64,000 bases of DNA from Bolinopsis microptera (Eukaryota; Ctenophora; Tentaculata; Lobata; Bolinopsidae), in the NCBI RefSeq assembly GCF_026151205.1, contig NC_087075.1:8111303-8175302 (forward strand), in the 5' to 3' direction. Below are positions 22,144 through 30,457 of the stretch, one piece after another. The notes beneath the pieces are model-generated. The model made no database searches. It saw only the letters and a list, made by a program, of their open reading frames with translations, and was not told the DNA's origin. The translations under genes were made by a program, and so were the position numbers. The stretch's first letter is position 1. Each line of letters begins with the position of its first letter.

Positions 22144-24293
22144 CGGTCTTGATTAGGTTGATTACGGAGGGGGGGGGGTAAAAATTGCCAAAATATTGAT
22201 TACGTAATATGTGAACGACCCCTAAACGGCTAGTTCCACTTTTCATTATTATTTAAACATATTATTTTATCTTTCAGTACCTGTTCCGAGCTAAAGAAGT
22301 TATCTCAACTAAAATTAACGACGGATCTATCAGCCCCCTGTCATGGAACCACACCTCCTATTTCAGGTAATGGGGGGGGGGGGGGGGGGTTAGAAAATAA
22401 GGGTTCTCGCCCGGTTAGAAAGCGAAAGGTTTTTTAAGTTACTTTACGTCAGACGTAAAGGAAATACTAAGTTTATCTTTTTACGATGGTAAGCTCGGAT
22501 AAATACAGGAACCATTAGAATCTTGGCGGTGCTTAAAGTGCCTCAGTGCCTCAATGGGTAACAAGGTCGTCTCGACCTTGGCAGTTATGCTCGGAGGATT
22601 ATTATTATGGCCATATATTATTATAATCTGACAAATTTTCTTTATCGCAATTAAGAAATCACAATAATATTGAGAGAATGGCAAATTGTTCAAAATAAAC
22701 AGCATTTTAGCCAATTATCATACAATCTAATTACTTAATTAACCAATCAACTTATGACCCACAGCAAGTACCTAGGAGTACAGTGCAGGCAGCTGTGGGT
22801 CCACACCACTGGACGGAGCACTGGAGGTCTGGGAGCCAAGTACGAGGAGTGCCAGAGAAAGCACTTTACTGATTACATCGAGAGTGCTGCCAACCTTACC
22901 AGGTCAGTAATTAGGTGATTAGGTGATTAGCTTGTTAATGAGTTAATTTGCTACTTTATTAATTGGAAACACGATGATAAAATAGTTTGTTTATATTTTT
23001 CGGGATAGAGGTTATTGGCATCGTTGTTAAGTACGCCGAAAATCTGGTAAAAAATACGCAGTTTGTCAAAATTCTAAGAAATACGTGGAATACATCTTTC
23101 GGTTTCAACAAATTTTGTATGCTAAATTTTTTCCAGATACGCACGTATTTCTTGCGATAAACTTGCTACACGTTGTATACCTCTCGTGCACGCGAAGCGT
23201 GATCGAAAGGGGCGCGATCAAAAGGGGTTACAGTGTGTGTCAACGATAAACGTATCCGCAAAGTACGCAAGTTCATCAGCTGCCACGCGTCGCACATCTG
23301 ACATCATAATCTGCCTAATCAATAATCGGCATCATAATCTGCTTGGATACAAATTGCTAATCAGTAATCGGCATCATAATCTGCTTGAATACAATTTGCT
23401 AATCAGTAATCGACATCATAATCTGCTTGAATACAATTTGCTAATAAGTAATCAGCATCATAATCTGCTTGAATACAATTTGCTAATCAGTAATCGGCAT
23501 CATAATCTGCTTGAAAACCCAAAATGGTCATTTTAATGTCTGCCGCATGGTCGCAGGTCGAAATTACAGATTTGAACGAAGTACGCAAAACACTCTTGAG
23601 AAATACGTATTGGTATGCCGTACGTTTATAAGATACGTTATACGTACTTAACATCCTTGGTTATTCGATAATATGATCGTGAGACAAATATTGAAATAAA
23701 ATACGAGATTATAATTGTTTCGTGATGTTGATATAAGCCTAGTCAGAGCGTCACATGGTTAATAGACACTGTCATACTTAATTGATATAAGTACTATAAT
23801 GGTCACTGGTCACTGGCCACTGGTCACTGGTCACTGGTCACTGGTCACTGGTCACTGGTCACTGGTCACTGGTCACTGGTCACTGGTCACTCACTGGTCA
23901 CCGGTCACTCACAGTCACTGGTCACTCACTGGTCACTCACTGGTCACCGGTCACTCACAGTCACTGGTCACTCACTGGTCACTCACTGGTCACTCACTGG
24001 TCACTGATGACCATAAGTTATACCTTTATACCAGTACACGTGGCTTTCGATCTGAGATTATACCGATCTGTTAACAAGCTGCTTTGTAGTTTGCGTGGTT
24101 AACCGTTTTCTGATGTGGATGGTGCCCACTGCTCTGCTGGACTAAAGTGTTTAAACATAATACTAACTTACTAAGGGCAGGGCGGCATATTTTGTCGTCT
24201 AGTTCTGCATAACAAATAACGGTTAATTATTTCAGGAAAATTGACAAAGATTTCGACAACATTGTTATGCTGCTTCAAAATCCAGGGATGTAA
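254..24293 (+). CDS. TMEM260: TMEM260-like protein O-mannosyltransferase (5'-partial, 15 exons)
   Basis: Exons read at 254-348, 506-619, 956-1024, 1258-1368, 1471-1592, 2364-2478, 9181-9318, 9522-9652, 10197-10322, 10567-10729, 19228-19517, 19738-19825, 22278-22366, 22765-22902 and 24236-24293 (stop TAA). All have AG/GT borders and all phases agree, giving about 614 residues. TMEM260 family hallmarks occur in order: EVFSLNNAL, GFALTNQHTASL, LPIASYL...WGDHRTTEGFL, KDYGTLKL, LERFWLQ, SNYGLCDQ, LLTSGDL, PDVDVLDLSFIGSRWFIP, KFPGIG and KKQLYLAAYE. The family (DUF2723) is a multi-pass ER membrane protein that O-mannosylates IPT domains of receptors such as plexins and MET. The N-terminal ~130 residues (catalytic first loop) lie before base 1. 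The start of the exon at 19228 is the least certain junction: its polypyrimidine tract is weak and its first ~60 bases are part of a palindrome arm. Several introns carry minisatellites touching splice sites. Family and most exons are secure. Confidence 0.85.
1170..1262 (+). repeat. 38-bp tandem duplication of a 3' splice site
   Basis: A segment with the polypyrimidine tract, CCCTCAG and the first exon bases TTACCGAT occurs twice, with acceptor AGs at 1219 and 1257. Only the second gives the conserved frame (LPIASYL). The 38-bp shift means use of the first acceptor would break the frame. Confidence 0.85.
1765..2225. repeat. 239-bp tandem duplication in a TMEM260 intron
   Basis: Two copies begin TTAGGGAGGGGAGACACAAT at 1765 and 2004 and run in parallel, with few changes, through TAGTCACGTGATATT and the following GTTCAAAGG. 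This is intron sequence between the exons ending 1592 and starting 2364. No coding potential is seen. Confidence 0.85.
3626..3800. repeat. 18-bp minisatellite with CACGTG cores
   Basis: About nine units of TAGTCACGTGACAGGTTC (variants TAGTCAGGTGACAGG and TCACGTGCCA). It begins at, and provides, the stop codon of the antisense gene. Most units contain the palindrome TCACGTGA, an E-box. Confidence 0.9.
3795..6871 (-). CDS. Unknown five-exon gene nested antisense in a TMEM260 intron
   Basis: Read on the minus strand as exons 6871-6685 (ATG, MDRILTLLGLKK), 5836-5778, 5480-5314, 5047-4544 and 3930-3795 (stop TAG). Phases agree across all four introns and the borders are GT/AG, giving about 350 residues. 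The first 150 residues are polar and serine-rich. Exon 4 begins KFRFLMEELNKEKQDYDTTK, followed by a folded-looking stretch (FPFDKICIILRDYFNVMGIS), a lysine-rich patch (KKRKPKKKK) and helical AIELYTELEERF. It ends ESRFGYFMCEMQEELMTGNM. I do not recognise the family; no signal peptide or membrane segment is seen. The last exon reads into an 18-bp minisatellite whose unit supplies the TAG, so the true 3' end could instead be spliced from the CAG/GTGGTA just before it. The start ATG could be preceded by another exon. The exon chain is well supported; the function is unknown. Confidence 0.7.
3948..4010. repeat. 12-bp minisatellite beside an acceptor
   Basis: Five units of ACACGTGGTTTA lie immediately upstream (minus strand) of the acceptor of the last exon of the antisense gene. 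Each unit has a CACGTG. Confidence 0.9.
4146..4527. repeat. Tandem array pairing a CCAAT box with a CACGTG E-box
   Basis: About 9.5 units of 38-40 bp. Each has ACCAAT(C/A)AGAACACAG, then TACTCACACCACGTGACAC. Nearly all units keep both CCAAT and CACGTG at fixed spacing. It lies in the last intron of the antisense gene. The array is certain; a regulatory role is only possible. Confidence 0.9.
5080..5182. mobile_element. Small hairpin element (MITE-like)
   Basis: 28-bp inverted ends beginning TTAGTTAGGAGGCAGG and ending CCTGCCTCCTAACTAA flank an AT-rich core. It lies in intron 3 of the antisense gene. No clear target duplication was found. Confidence 0.55.
5222..5300. repeat. AT-rich short tandem repeat
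   Basis: Repeated ATTAGCAGTA and ATTATCAGTA units, ending about 14 bases from the intron 3 donor of the antisense gene. Confidence 0.7.
5933..6421. mobile_element. 489-bp MITE with G-run termini
   Basis: Ends are GGGGGGGTCCAAGGGGAAC and its inverse, ending GTTCCCCTTGGACCCC. The inside repeats TTTGGGGAACTT and CCCCAAAGTTCC on both strands, plus a (TTATTCAAAA)n tract. Flanks match as TATGTAG (5926-5932 and 6422-6428), a probable 7-bp target duplication. Reading frames inside are repeat artefacts. Confidence 0.75.
6496..6611. repeat. Nested inverted repeats
   Basis: An exact 16-bp palindrome, CGCCATCTTCAGGCTA, loop TAA, then its inverse, lies at 6526-6560. Outer arms ATACTGATAGTTG and CAACTATCAGTAT lie at 6496 and 6599. 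This is probably a decayed small element. Confidence 0.7.
6884..6948. repeat. GGTTACCACT tandem repeat
   Basis: Ten-bp units (CTGGTTACCA, CTGGTTACAA) lie immediately upstream of the ATG assigned to the antisense gene. Confidence 0.8.
7056..7147. repeat. G-run plus inverted repeat
   Basis: A run of about 18 G is followed by a hairpin with arms CAACGCCCCAAAAGGCCC and GGGCCTTTTGGGGCGTTG type sequence. It looks like a small MITE of the G-run class; no target duplication was identified. Confidence 0.5.
7148..8390. other. Intronic DNA without recognised features
   Basis: Intron of the TMEM260 gene. No exon, repeat array or RNA gene was recognised on either strand. Confidence 0.5.
8391..8754. repeat. 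25-bp GC-rich minisatellite
   Basis: About 14.6 units built from GGGTCTAGCGGCGGCGGTTG plus AGGGA, with single-base variants. It lies about 430 bases before the exon at 9181. The unit is not a multiple of three, so no coding repeat is implied. Confidence 0.95.
9645..9830. repeat. Tandem repeat starting at a splice donor
   Basis: Three units of about 62 bp. Each contains (C/G)TTTAAAACCAAACACAAG and a TTTTTTAGTAGAT tract, except the third, which ends in TTTTTTAAGG. The first unit begins at the donor of the exon ending 9652 (CTTTCAG/GTTTAAAACC). The later copies (CTTTCATGTTTAAAACC and CTCCCCGGTTTAAAACC) look like degraded copies of that junction. Confidence 0.8.
9940..10205 (+). repeat. Tandem array of five 3' splice sites
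   Basis: Units of 46-57 bp end in CAG/ATACCT. The AGs fall at 9983, 10040, 10093, 10150 and 10196; the last is the real acceptor (R-YLTIAENVRP). Units contain AATTCATACTATTCTGCAG. Use of the nearest upstream copy would shift the frame. Confidence 0.85.
10706..11420 (+). repeat. 24-bp minisatellite made from an exon end plus its splice donor
   Basis: The exon 10567-10729 ends YNVLPYSFCSQ, then CAG/GTAACG. The last 18 coding bases plus the six donor bases recur about 24 times (core CTTCTGTAGTCAG/GTAACG). Nearly every unit keeps CAG/GTAA. Variants are limited to the bases after GTAA and rare changes such as ATAACG near 11089. Units before 10886 extend the exon frame by VTYSFCSQ each. A 135-bp MITE splits the array at 10894-11028. 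A further short copy sits at 12388-12462. Confidence 0.95.
10894..11028. mobile_element. 135-bp MITE inserted in the splice-donor array
   Basis: Inverted ends GGGGGGTACCAATGGCATA and TATGCCATTGGTACCCCC, with a core repeating AT(G)CCATTT. Flanks TTCTGTAG at 10886-10893 and 11029-11036 overlap by 8 bp beyond the array period, the expected footprint of an 8-bp target duplication. Confidence 0.75.
11482..12306. repeat. Inverted repeat pair, arms of about 75-80 bp
   Basis: Sequence from 11486 (GACGTATAATTAGTGATGTG) through TAGATCTGGGGTAGAGTT (about 11562) is repeated inverted at about 12232-12304. The spacer holds a CCGGGA-rich repeat. It adjoins the large palindrome. Confidence 0.8.
11860..12120. 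repeat. CCGGGA-rich dispersed repeat, copy 1
   Basis: Runs of GACCGGGACCGGGA are followed by CGGTCGATTACTGGTTAATT, CATGATCATAATTTATTACT and TTGGCTCAGAGGATG. The same string, inverted, occurs twice at 53.34-54.19 kb. Shorter CCGGGA tracts are in both palindrome arms (14888-14985, 16865-16955). Confidence 0.8.
12370..12465 (+). repeat. Detached copy of the splice-donor repeat
   Basis: Contains three copies of CTTCTGTAGTCAGGTA, the last preceded by CGTTCTTCCGTACTC, close to the original exon 3' end (CGTTCTACCGTACTC). It suggests the exon end itself was duplicated along with the array. Confidence 0.8.
13217..13290 (+). repeat. tRNA-derived SINE-like segment (left arm)
   Basis: GGTAGCCTAGTGGTTAGAAC (A-box-like) is followed by GGTTCAGGGTTCAAAGTCGA (B-box-like), spaced as in a tRNA. 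No clean cloverleaf closes, so it is read as a SINE head rather than a functional tRNA. Confidence 0.55.
13509..14195 (-). pseudogene. Zinc-finger/acidic protein ORF, left palindrome arm (start lost)
   Basis: An open frame of 228 codons reads minus from 14195 to the stop at 13509. It begins with a C2H2 finger: C-S-F-C at residues 5-8, then H21 and H26 (SLSSHISRYH). Next come an acidic serine-rich stretch (SDADTIVSEES, GSGDDEFSG), a basic KNRKG-like patch (GKRKGVPIKQ) and a helical C-terminus ending DKILKLYLNK. The triplet just upstream is TAG, where the other arm has ATG; one T is missing here, so the start is lost. The family is not recognised. It could be an accessory protein of an old mobile element or a domesticated regulator. 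Promoter and splice signals were not identified. Internal GTG or ATG codons could start a shorter product without the finger. Confidence 0.6.
14222..14535. repeat. ATTATATGCG-type AT-rich array (left arm)
   Basis: Ten-bp units CATATAATAG and CATATAATCG. The same array lies inverted at 17290-17600. Related blocks are at 15093-15190, 15820-16150 and 16622-16745. Long open frames here (YAIICDYM repeats) are artefacts. Confidence 0.9.
15418..15497 (-). repeat. tRNA-like SINE segment in palindrome spacer
   Basis: On the minus strand, GGCTATGTGGCACAGTCGTT then TAGTCTG (A-box-like), then GGGTCCCGGGTTCGATTCCG (B box GGTTCGATTCC). It resembles a tRNA-derived SINE head; no intact cloverleaf was verified. 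Confidence 0.55.
15664..15758 (+). repeat. tRNA-like hairpin segment
   Basis: GTCCATCTGGAG at the 5' end pairs with CTCCAGATGGAT at the 3' end (12 bp, longer than a tRNA acceptor stem). In between, GCGGGTTCAAATCCGC forms a T-arm-like hairpin with a B box. A tRNA-derived element is likelier than a functional tRNA. Confidence 0.45.
16163..16375. repeat. 11-bp ATTCATTCAGT minisatellite
   Basis: About 19 units of ATTCATTCAGT with a few shortened ones, in the palindrome spacer. It is open in several frames because it lacks stop codons. Confidence 0.95.
17641..18339 (+). pseudogene. Zinc-finger/acidic protein, right palindrome arm (frameshifted)
   Basis: Inverted copy of the ORF at 13509-14195. 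It keeps an ATG (17641, MNSVTCSFCDKSF) directly before the zinc-finger cysteines. An extra T in the TCTTTTT run breaks the frame within 13 codons, and further indels follow (for example near 17718, 17895 and 18240). It ends at TAA 18337-18339, matching the left copy's end. The two copies are damaged in different places. Confidence 0.65.
18577..18638 (-). repeat. tRNA-derived SINE-like segment (right arm)
   Basis: Inverted counterpart of 13217-13290, with the same A- and B-box-like strings in reverse. Confidence 0.5.
19838..21966. mobile_element. 2.1-kb palindromic element in a TMEM260 intron
   Basis: The arms, about 19838-20639 and 21174-21966, are inverted copies with high identity, separated by a 0.53-kb spacer that holds a 35-base C run (20821-20855). 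The outer arm reads AATAGATGTGGATACTGGCG, then GAGGTGATA(A/C)TTGTTTG duplicated. Flanking GGTT on both sides may be a 4-bp target duplication (weak). No coding sequence was recognised. The element starts about 12 bases after the exon ending 19825. Confidence 0.75.
22081..22220. repeat. G-run (31 G) in a GATTACG-type repeat
   Basis: 22111-22141 is an uninterrupted G run. It is flanked by GATTACG motifs and ends ATATTGATTACGTAATATGT then GAACGACCCC. The GATTACG/GAACGACCCC motifs recur at 28.77-28.87 kb and in part near 29.1 and 46.9 kb, so this is a dispersed family. Confidence 0.7.
23302..23515 (+). repeat. 42-bp minisatellite
   Basis: Five units containing CATCATAATCTGCTTGAATA and TTTGCTAATCAGTAATCGG. 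The 42-bp period is a multiple of three, so the array is open in frame (ISNRHHNLLEYNLL), but it lies in an intron between exons ending 22902 and starting 24236. Confidence 0.9.
23799..24008. repeat. (TCACTGG)n repeat
   Basis: Heptamer CACTGGT repeats with interspersed CACTCACTGG variants, in the last TMEM260 intron. Confidence 0.95.
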
Positions 24294-25553
24294 ATGGTAT
24301 GTACATTGTAAATTGTACATTTACATTGTACGTGGACGACATCCTTCTACCTGTTCACGGTTAACAGCGTATCTCTATCACAATCAATATATTTCAAATA
24401 CTTGGAGTGTAATTTATGCTCCATGCTATGACCCTACGTGCAAATTTTCATTGAATTTTTGTGAAGTTTTCAATTTTTAAGTTGACTATAATTTTTAAGT
24501 TAAACTATAATTTTAATATTCGCAAATTGAAATGACACTGTCGTAGTCTGACCAGGTTTTTATCTGTTTTTATTTAGTTATTTTAGCAGTTGTTCTTGCA
24601 TGCTGTAGTAAGTTATTGAAACAATGTTCATTTTCCAATTCAAATTGTTTTATTTTATTGTTATTTATTGGTTATTTATGAAATTAAGGTCCTTATCTTG
24701 TTTTCCATATTATCAGAATTCGAATTTTTAATTTTTTGGCTCAACTATTCCTTTATTGGCAAACCTTAATTCTTTGAAAATATGGAATGTCTATTTGAAC
24801 GTTATTATGAATTTATTGTTGAACTGGTCGACTGTTTGTTTTCTCTCTATGTTTAATTGTTATTAATCAAACTATTTATGCGGTATGCAAGCTACAGTAA
24901 ATTGTTGTGAATTCAAAATTATTTGAGCTGGTATGTAGCGTAATTGATTATGTTCTGATGTGGAAAATTTCCATTTACTTTATTCTTTTCGGAAAATACA
25001 GAAATTCATACAAATGATATGAATATACTGAGAAACTTACTTTATAGGGGTGTAAACAGAATGATTAGGAAATACAACTTATAGAAGCTCTTCTCTCATG
25101 TCAAATCTTTGCTATTAGTAATGCAATATGTATCCAGCATTTTTAGTTTTATTTGATTCAAGCTGTTCGAATGGTTGTGTTTATTTTATTCTTGTGTATT
25201 CTTGTAAAAATAAAGCGACTCAAGCGTATTTTGTAACAGTGCACCCCACACAGTCTTGATGAATCTTATCAGTCATTGTTTTGTGAATACCTTTATTGCT
25301 AAGTCACGGATATGAATCATCACAGAACTGCTTGATCATACAACAAACCCTTGGCCCGCCAGCCCGATTTACCAGATTAAGAGCATGTTCTTGAAAATTG
25401 CTAGGCTAAAGATATTCTGAAATAAAATATGAATTGCTCAGAACCGCTAAATCATATAGTAAACTCGTGTCCCATTTGTAAGTAGATAACTCACGTAATT
25501 GGTGCATCAGAATTGCTTAAAAATTTCAGAGAATATAGATATGGGTCAAACTT
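24294..25553. other. AT-rich intergenic DNA after TMEM260
   Basis: This contains the TMEM260 3' flank. An AATAAA lies near 25208 (AAAAATAAAGCG); whether it ends this transcript is unknown. No other gene was recognised. Confidence 0.5.
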
Positions 25554-27394
25554 AGATTTCCGGACCTTTACTGATAGTTGAAATTCGACATATGACGTCA
25601 TCTAGCGTCATCTAGCGTCATCTAGCGTGAAATATCGCCAGATGATGATAGATGACGCTAGATGACGCTAGATGACGCTAGATGACGCTAGATGACGCCA
25701 ATTAGCGACATTGTCGCTAAGTGCACGGCACCTTTCGAATGTCGCTATCTAGCGCTATCTAGCGCTATCTAGCGCTATCTAGCGCTATATGACGCTATAT
25801 GACGCTAGATGACGCTAGATGACGCTAAGCACGCAGCACTGACGCCAGGCGACAGATAGCGCTATTTTCATAAAATTTCCGCCTTTTTTTTGCGACATCT
25901 AGCGCTATCTAGCGCTATCTAACGCTATATGTCGCAACGACATCTGACGCAGCGCTATCTAGCGCTATCTAGCGCTATCTAGCGCTATCTAGCGGAGAAT
26001 GTCGGTCTGTGACAGTTTACGCTAGATAGCGCTATCTAGCGCTAGATATCGTGGCGACAGCTAGCGCTAGATAGCGCGGCGTCATCTAGCGCTATCTAGC
26101 GTAAACTAGCGCTAGCTAATGAATAATGTCGGTTTGCGACAGTCCACGCTAGATAGCGCTATCTAGCGCTATCTAGCGCTAGATATCGTGGCGACAGCTA
26201 GCGCTAGATAGCGCTAGATAGCGCTATCTAGCGTAAACTAGCGCTAGCTAATGAAGAATTTCGGTTTGCGACAGTCCACGCTAGATAGCGCTAGATAGCG
26301 CGGCGCCATCTAGCGCTATCTAGCGTAAACTAGCGCTAGCTAATGAAGAATGTCGGTTTGCGACAGTCCACGCAGTACGCGTAGACACATGGCTATCATG
26401 TCACATGTGAATCCAAACCCTCACCCCAAAGCTATCAAAGTTATTTAGCCTTAATTGACGATGTCAATTCATCGCAGCTCGGCGAGGCACAGAAGCGCAT
26501 TTCGCAGATCTAGCGAGAAGCATAATTGGATGCGCGGCGCGGCACAGTAACGCTTATAGCTTAATTTGCAGAATAACTTGCAATTTGGTAACGTATAATA
26601 TGTGCTAAATTTTGTACGAACAAGTAAATTATTTGATCATTGTTAATGGACTAGCCCGAAGCGACGTGCGCTACTTCGTACATCTTGGCTTGGACTAATA
26701 GTTTGAGAAAAAGCGGCGCGTGATAGAAAATCAATGTTTTGATGGTTTGGCGAATGTTGACGATGTCATAGTCATACCTTATACCTTTCGTCTTTCCAGT
26801 TGGAGGTGCACGATAAAAATAAAGTTGCTCGGATTTTCAAAATTTTTGTTCACATTTTTTGGAGAGTGTGAGCCTTTTTACAATATAAATTTTTGTCATA
26901 CGTTTTTGGAATCATCGGTGACTTTCGCATAGGTGCCAAAATTGGTGATGCGTGGCTTTGCGGGAGCAAAAGTTAATCTAAAACTTGCGTACTTTATCGA
27001 AATTCGAGGATTTTTGACGTATTATTCGGATATATTTTTGGTTCCTTGAATGAGATCATTCTGAAAATTTGTGAATCAAAAAACCTTCCAATAGGGCTTT
27101 CACAACTGTCCGAAAATTTAGTGGATTTTGGAGTTGATATAATAATTGATATTGACGATGTTTCACCTAACCATGTGCTTGCTTTCGCGCCACTTCGGGC
27201 GCGCTTGTTTCAGAGTTCAAGTCCACGAACCCTAATGTGAAGGTTCGTGCGCGCGCGCGCAGTGCTGACAACAGCGTCTATGTAGCGCATGTAGTCTTGG
27301 CACTTCTCCCTCCAGTATGCAGTAACCACTTTTCAGGTTCCTATAGTGCATAGTGACAGTGTATAGGGGTTAATTAGGTATAAACTACAGTACA

Positions 27395-27640
27395 GCTGTA
27401 CTTACATTTACATTCACAAGCATGCAAGCTCACCTGGTCCAATGAGCGGGAAACGGACTACAAGGTCTGGTGACGTCATAGTCACGTGACAGCTCATACA
27501 TCATAGGCTCATAATTACGTGACCTCAGACCCAATCAATGATTAATCAGGTTCGGGCATGGTCAGCCCCTGTCACCCGATCTTGAGGTGACTTATGACAC
27601 CTCGTTTACGCAATCAATGTCTGAAAGGCTACACACGTTG
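27395..27640 (+). repeat. Dispersed repeat copy (also at 60.9-61.15 and 63.66-63.9 kb)
   Basis: ACAAGCATGCAAGCTCACCT, then GAGCGGGAAACGGA, GGTGACGTCATAGTCACGTG and TGTCACCCGATCTTGAGGTG. Near-identical strings occur at 63685-63900 and inverted at 60910-61145. Confidence 0.8.
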
Positions 27641-29344
27641 CATATGAGGACAAAAGCGCGGGAAATTTTGGCACCCTATATGAGTGGTGCCAAAATCGTT
27701 GGGTGGGTTGCTGGCTAGAGCCCTTTTTACCGCCGTAAGGCTGGCGCGCGCTACTGCAAGCGCAAGGGCTCTGGATAGAGCAAAACGATGTCAACCCATC
27801 AAGTTCGGTGCTCTGCGAAGCAGAGCAACGATCGTTGCTCGATTCGAAGCGCAGCAAAAATGACAATTCGCGCGGCGCGTCGAAGTCCTTCAAATATAGA
27901 AATGAAAATTGGGCAAACGATGTTGCTTTGAGCATAATTGGATATGCTCTAAAATTTTCGGACAAATTCAGCTTGTAAGCCTTAGATCAGTAATGTCATC
28001 AAATTTTGTAAAAATCCTACAGTCGGCACGCGCGGCTCACTGTCGATGGCGCACTACCTATTTCCAGATCATTGCTTGGCGGTGGATATTTTACGCGGCG
28101 AAGCCCTTTAATTTTAAAAACCCCCGCAGGCGCAAGCAACCCTTGCTGCAAACGTCTTTTCCTCGTTGTCGTGGTAAAGTGTGACGAACGGAAATTTGAT
28201 AGATTGAAAGCCCCCCCTCCCCCGCAATAGGGGATGGACTAATTTATTGTCCGCGTCATAATATCAATCAGTTTAAAAACACCTCGCCGGGCACTCTAAA
28301 AAAACTCTATCAAGGTTACTGGGCGGCGCTCTTTATTTTATGTTTATGAACATAATCATATATCGTACCCAAGAGTTTTCAGTTTACGAACTACGCTTGT
28401 AGCGCGATGCGTTACTGTGCCGCGCCGCGCACTCAATAAGGCTTTCACAGATCGGCGAGATGCGCTACTGTGTCGCGCCGCGCATCCAAAAATGCCTCTC
28501 GGCATCTAATAATGCTTTTCGGCGAGATGCACCACTGAGCTGTGAAAGATTGGCATCATGAATCAACGATGTTAGTTACTTGTATAAATTTCGTCGAAAT
28601 CTAGTACGTGCCGCTTTTTTCCGATCTTGTAGGTTTACAACCTACCAGGACGCGCGCCGAGTTGGACTCGTCGACGGTCCTAATATATGGAACAGAGATT
28701 TTACGAGTATCACCCGTTAATTCCGATCCCGAAATGTTAAGGGTCGACGGTCGTTTACATATAACGTAATCAGCTGAGGAGGTTGGGGTTTCCAAATGAT
28801 TATTGATTACGCTAGTGTAATATTGACATAGTAGCTATGGTAAAACTGATTACGGAGTATGTGAACGACCCCTCATTGTTAGTAATCAGTTCCATACATT
28901 GATTGACGATGACAATCCATCGAGATCGTTGCTCCATCGACGACGATCGATCGACGACGATCGATTCGATGCGAAGCAAAAATGCTAGTTTGCGCGGCGT
29001 GTCGAAGCGGCGAAGTCCTCCAATTCCATACATAGCTATTAAGCTATCAGTATTATGTCACAATCACACTAGTAAGCGTAATAATTTGAAAAACCCCGGC
29101 CGGCGGCATCAGGCCCCTTATATAATTATAATATGTAAACGACCCCTTGATTAAGCGATATTTAATATTTTGTTCCACTCAGCCGAATATTTAATAAATC
29201 GAGTGTAATAGTTGGGTGACTTCGACGCGCGCGCAAGCTTATAGTTATATCATTCTCACTTAAATTATAATTAATTTTCATACATAAAAATTAATTTTCA
29301 TACAAAATAAAAATAACAAAAAAGATTGGGTGGGGAAAGACAGG

Positions 29345-29657
<313 letters not shown>

Positions 29658-30457
29658 GGGTTAGGGTTACTGTTACTGTGATAGGATATGATATCTAGCG
29701 CTATATGACGCAACGACATCTGACGCAGCAACATATAGCGCTAGATAGCGACATCTAGCGCTAAATAGCCTGGACTGACACGACCCGAAATTCTTCGCTA
29801 TTTAGCGCTATCTAACGCTATTTAGCGCTATCTAACGCCAGATAGCGCTATCTAGCGCTATATGTCGCAACAACATCTGACGCTATATAGCGCTATCTGG
29901 CGCTATATAGCGCTAGATAGCGTGAACTGTCGTAAACTGACCTATCCCGCTATCCAGCGCTTGATGTCGCCTGCGTCAGATGTCGTCGCGTCAGATGTCG
30001 TCAGATGTCGCTAGATGGCGTCAGATAGCGTCAGATAGCGTCAGATGTCGCGGCAACATATAACGCTAGATGACGCTAGATGTCGTCCCTAGAATTTTTA
30101 TGAAAATAGCGCTATCTGTCGCCTGGCGTCAGTGCTGCGTGCTTAGCGTCATCTAGCGTCATCTAGCGTCATATAGCGTCATATAGCGTCATATAGCGTC
30201 ATATAGCGCTAGATAGCGCTAGATAGCGCTAGATAGCGCTAGATAGCGCTAGATAGCGCTAGATAGCGACATTCGAAAGGTGCCGTGCACTTAGCGACAA
30301 TGTCGCTAATTGGCGTCATCTAGCGTCATCTAGCGTCATCTAGCGTCATCTAGCGTCATCTATCATCATCTGGCGATATTTCACGCTAGATGACGCTAGA
30401 TGACGCTAGATGACGTCATATGTCGAATTTCAACTATCAGTAAAGGTCCAGATTTCC

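Noticed and set aside
23290..23530. CRISPR-like regular repeats (42-bp array)
   Set aside because: Units are directly adjacent with no unique spacers, and this is an animal intron.
26720..28184. Short open frames in the centre of the 4.9-kb element as a transposase
   Set aside because: None exceeds ~120 codons and no catalytic motif or zinc finger is visible.
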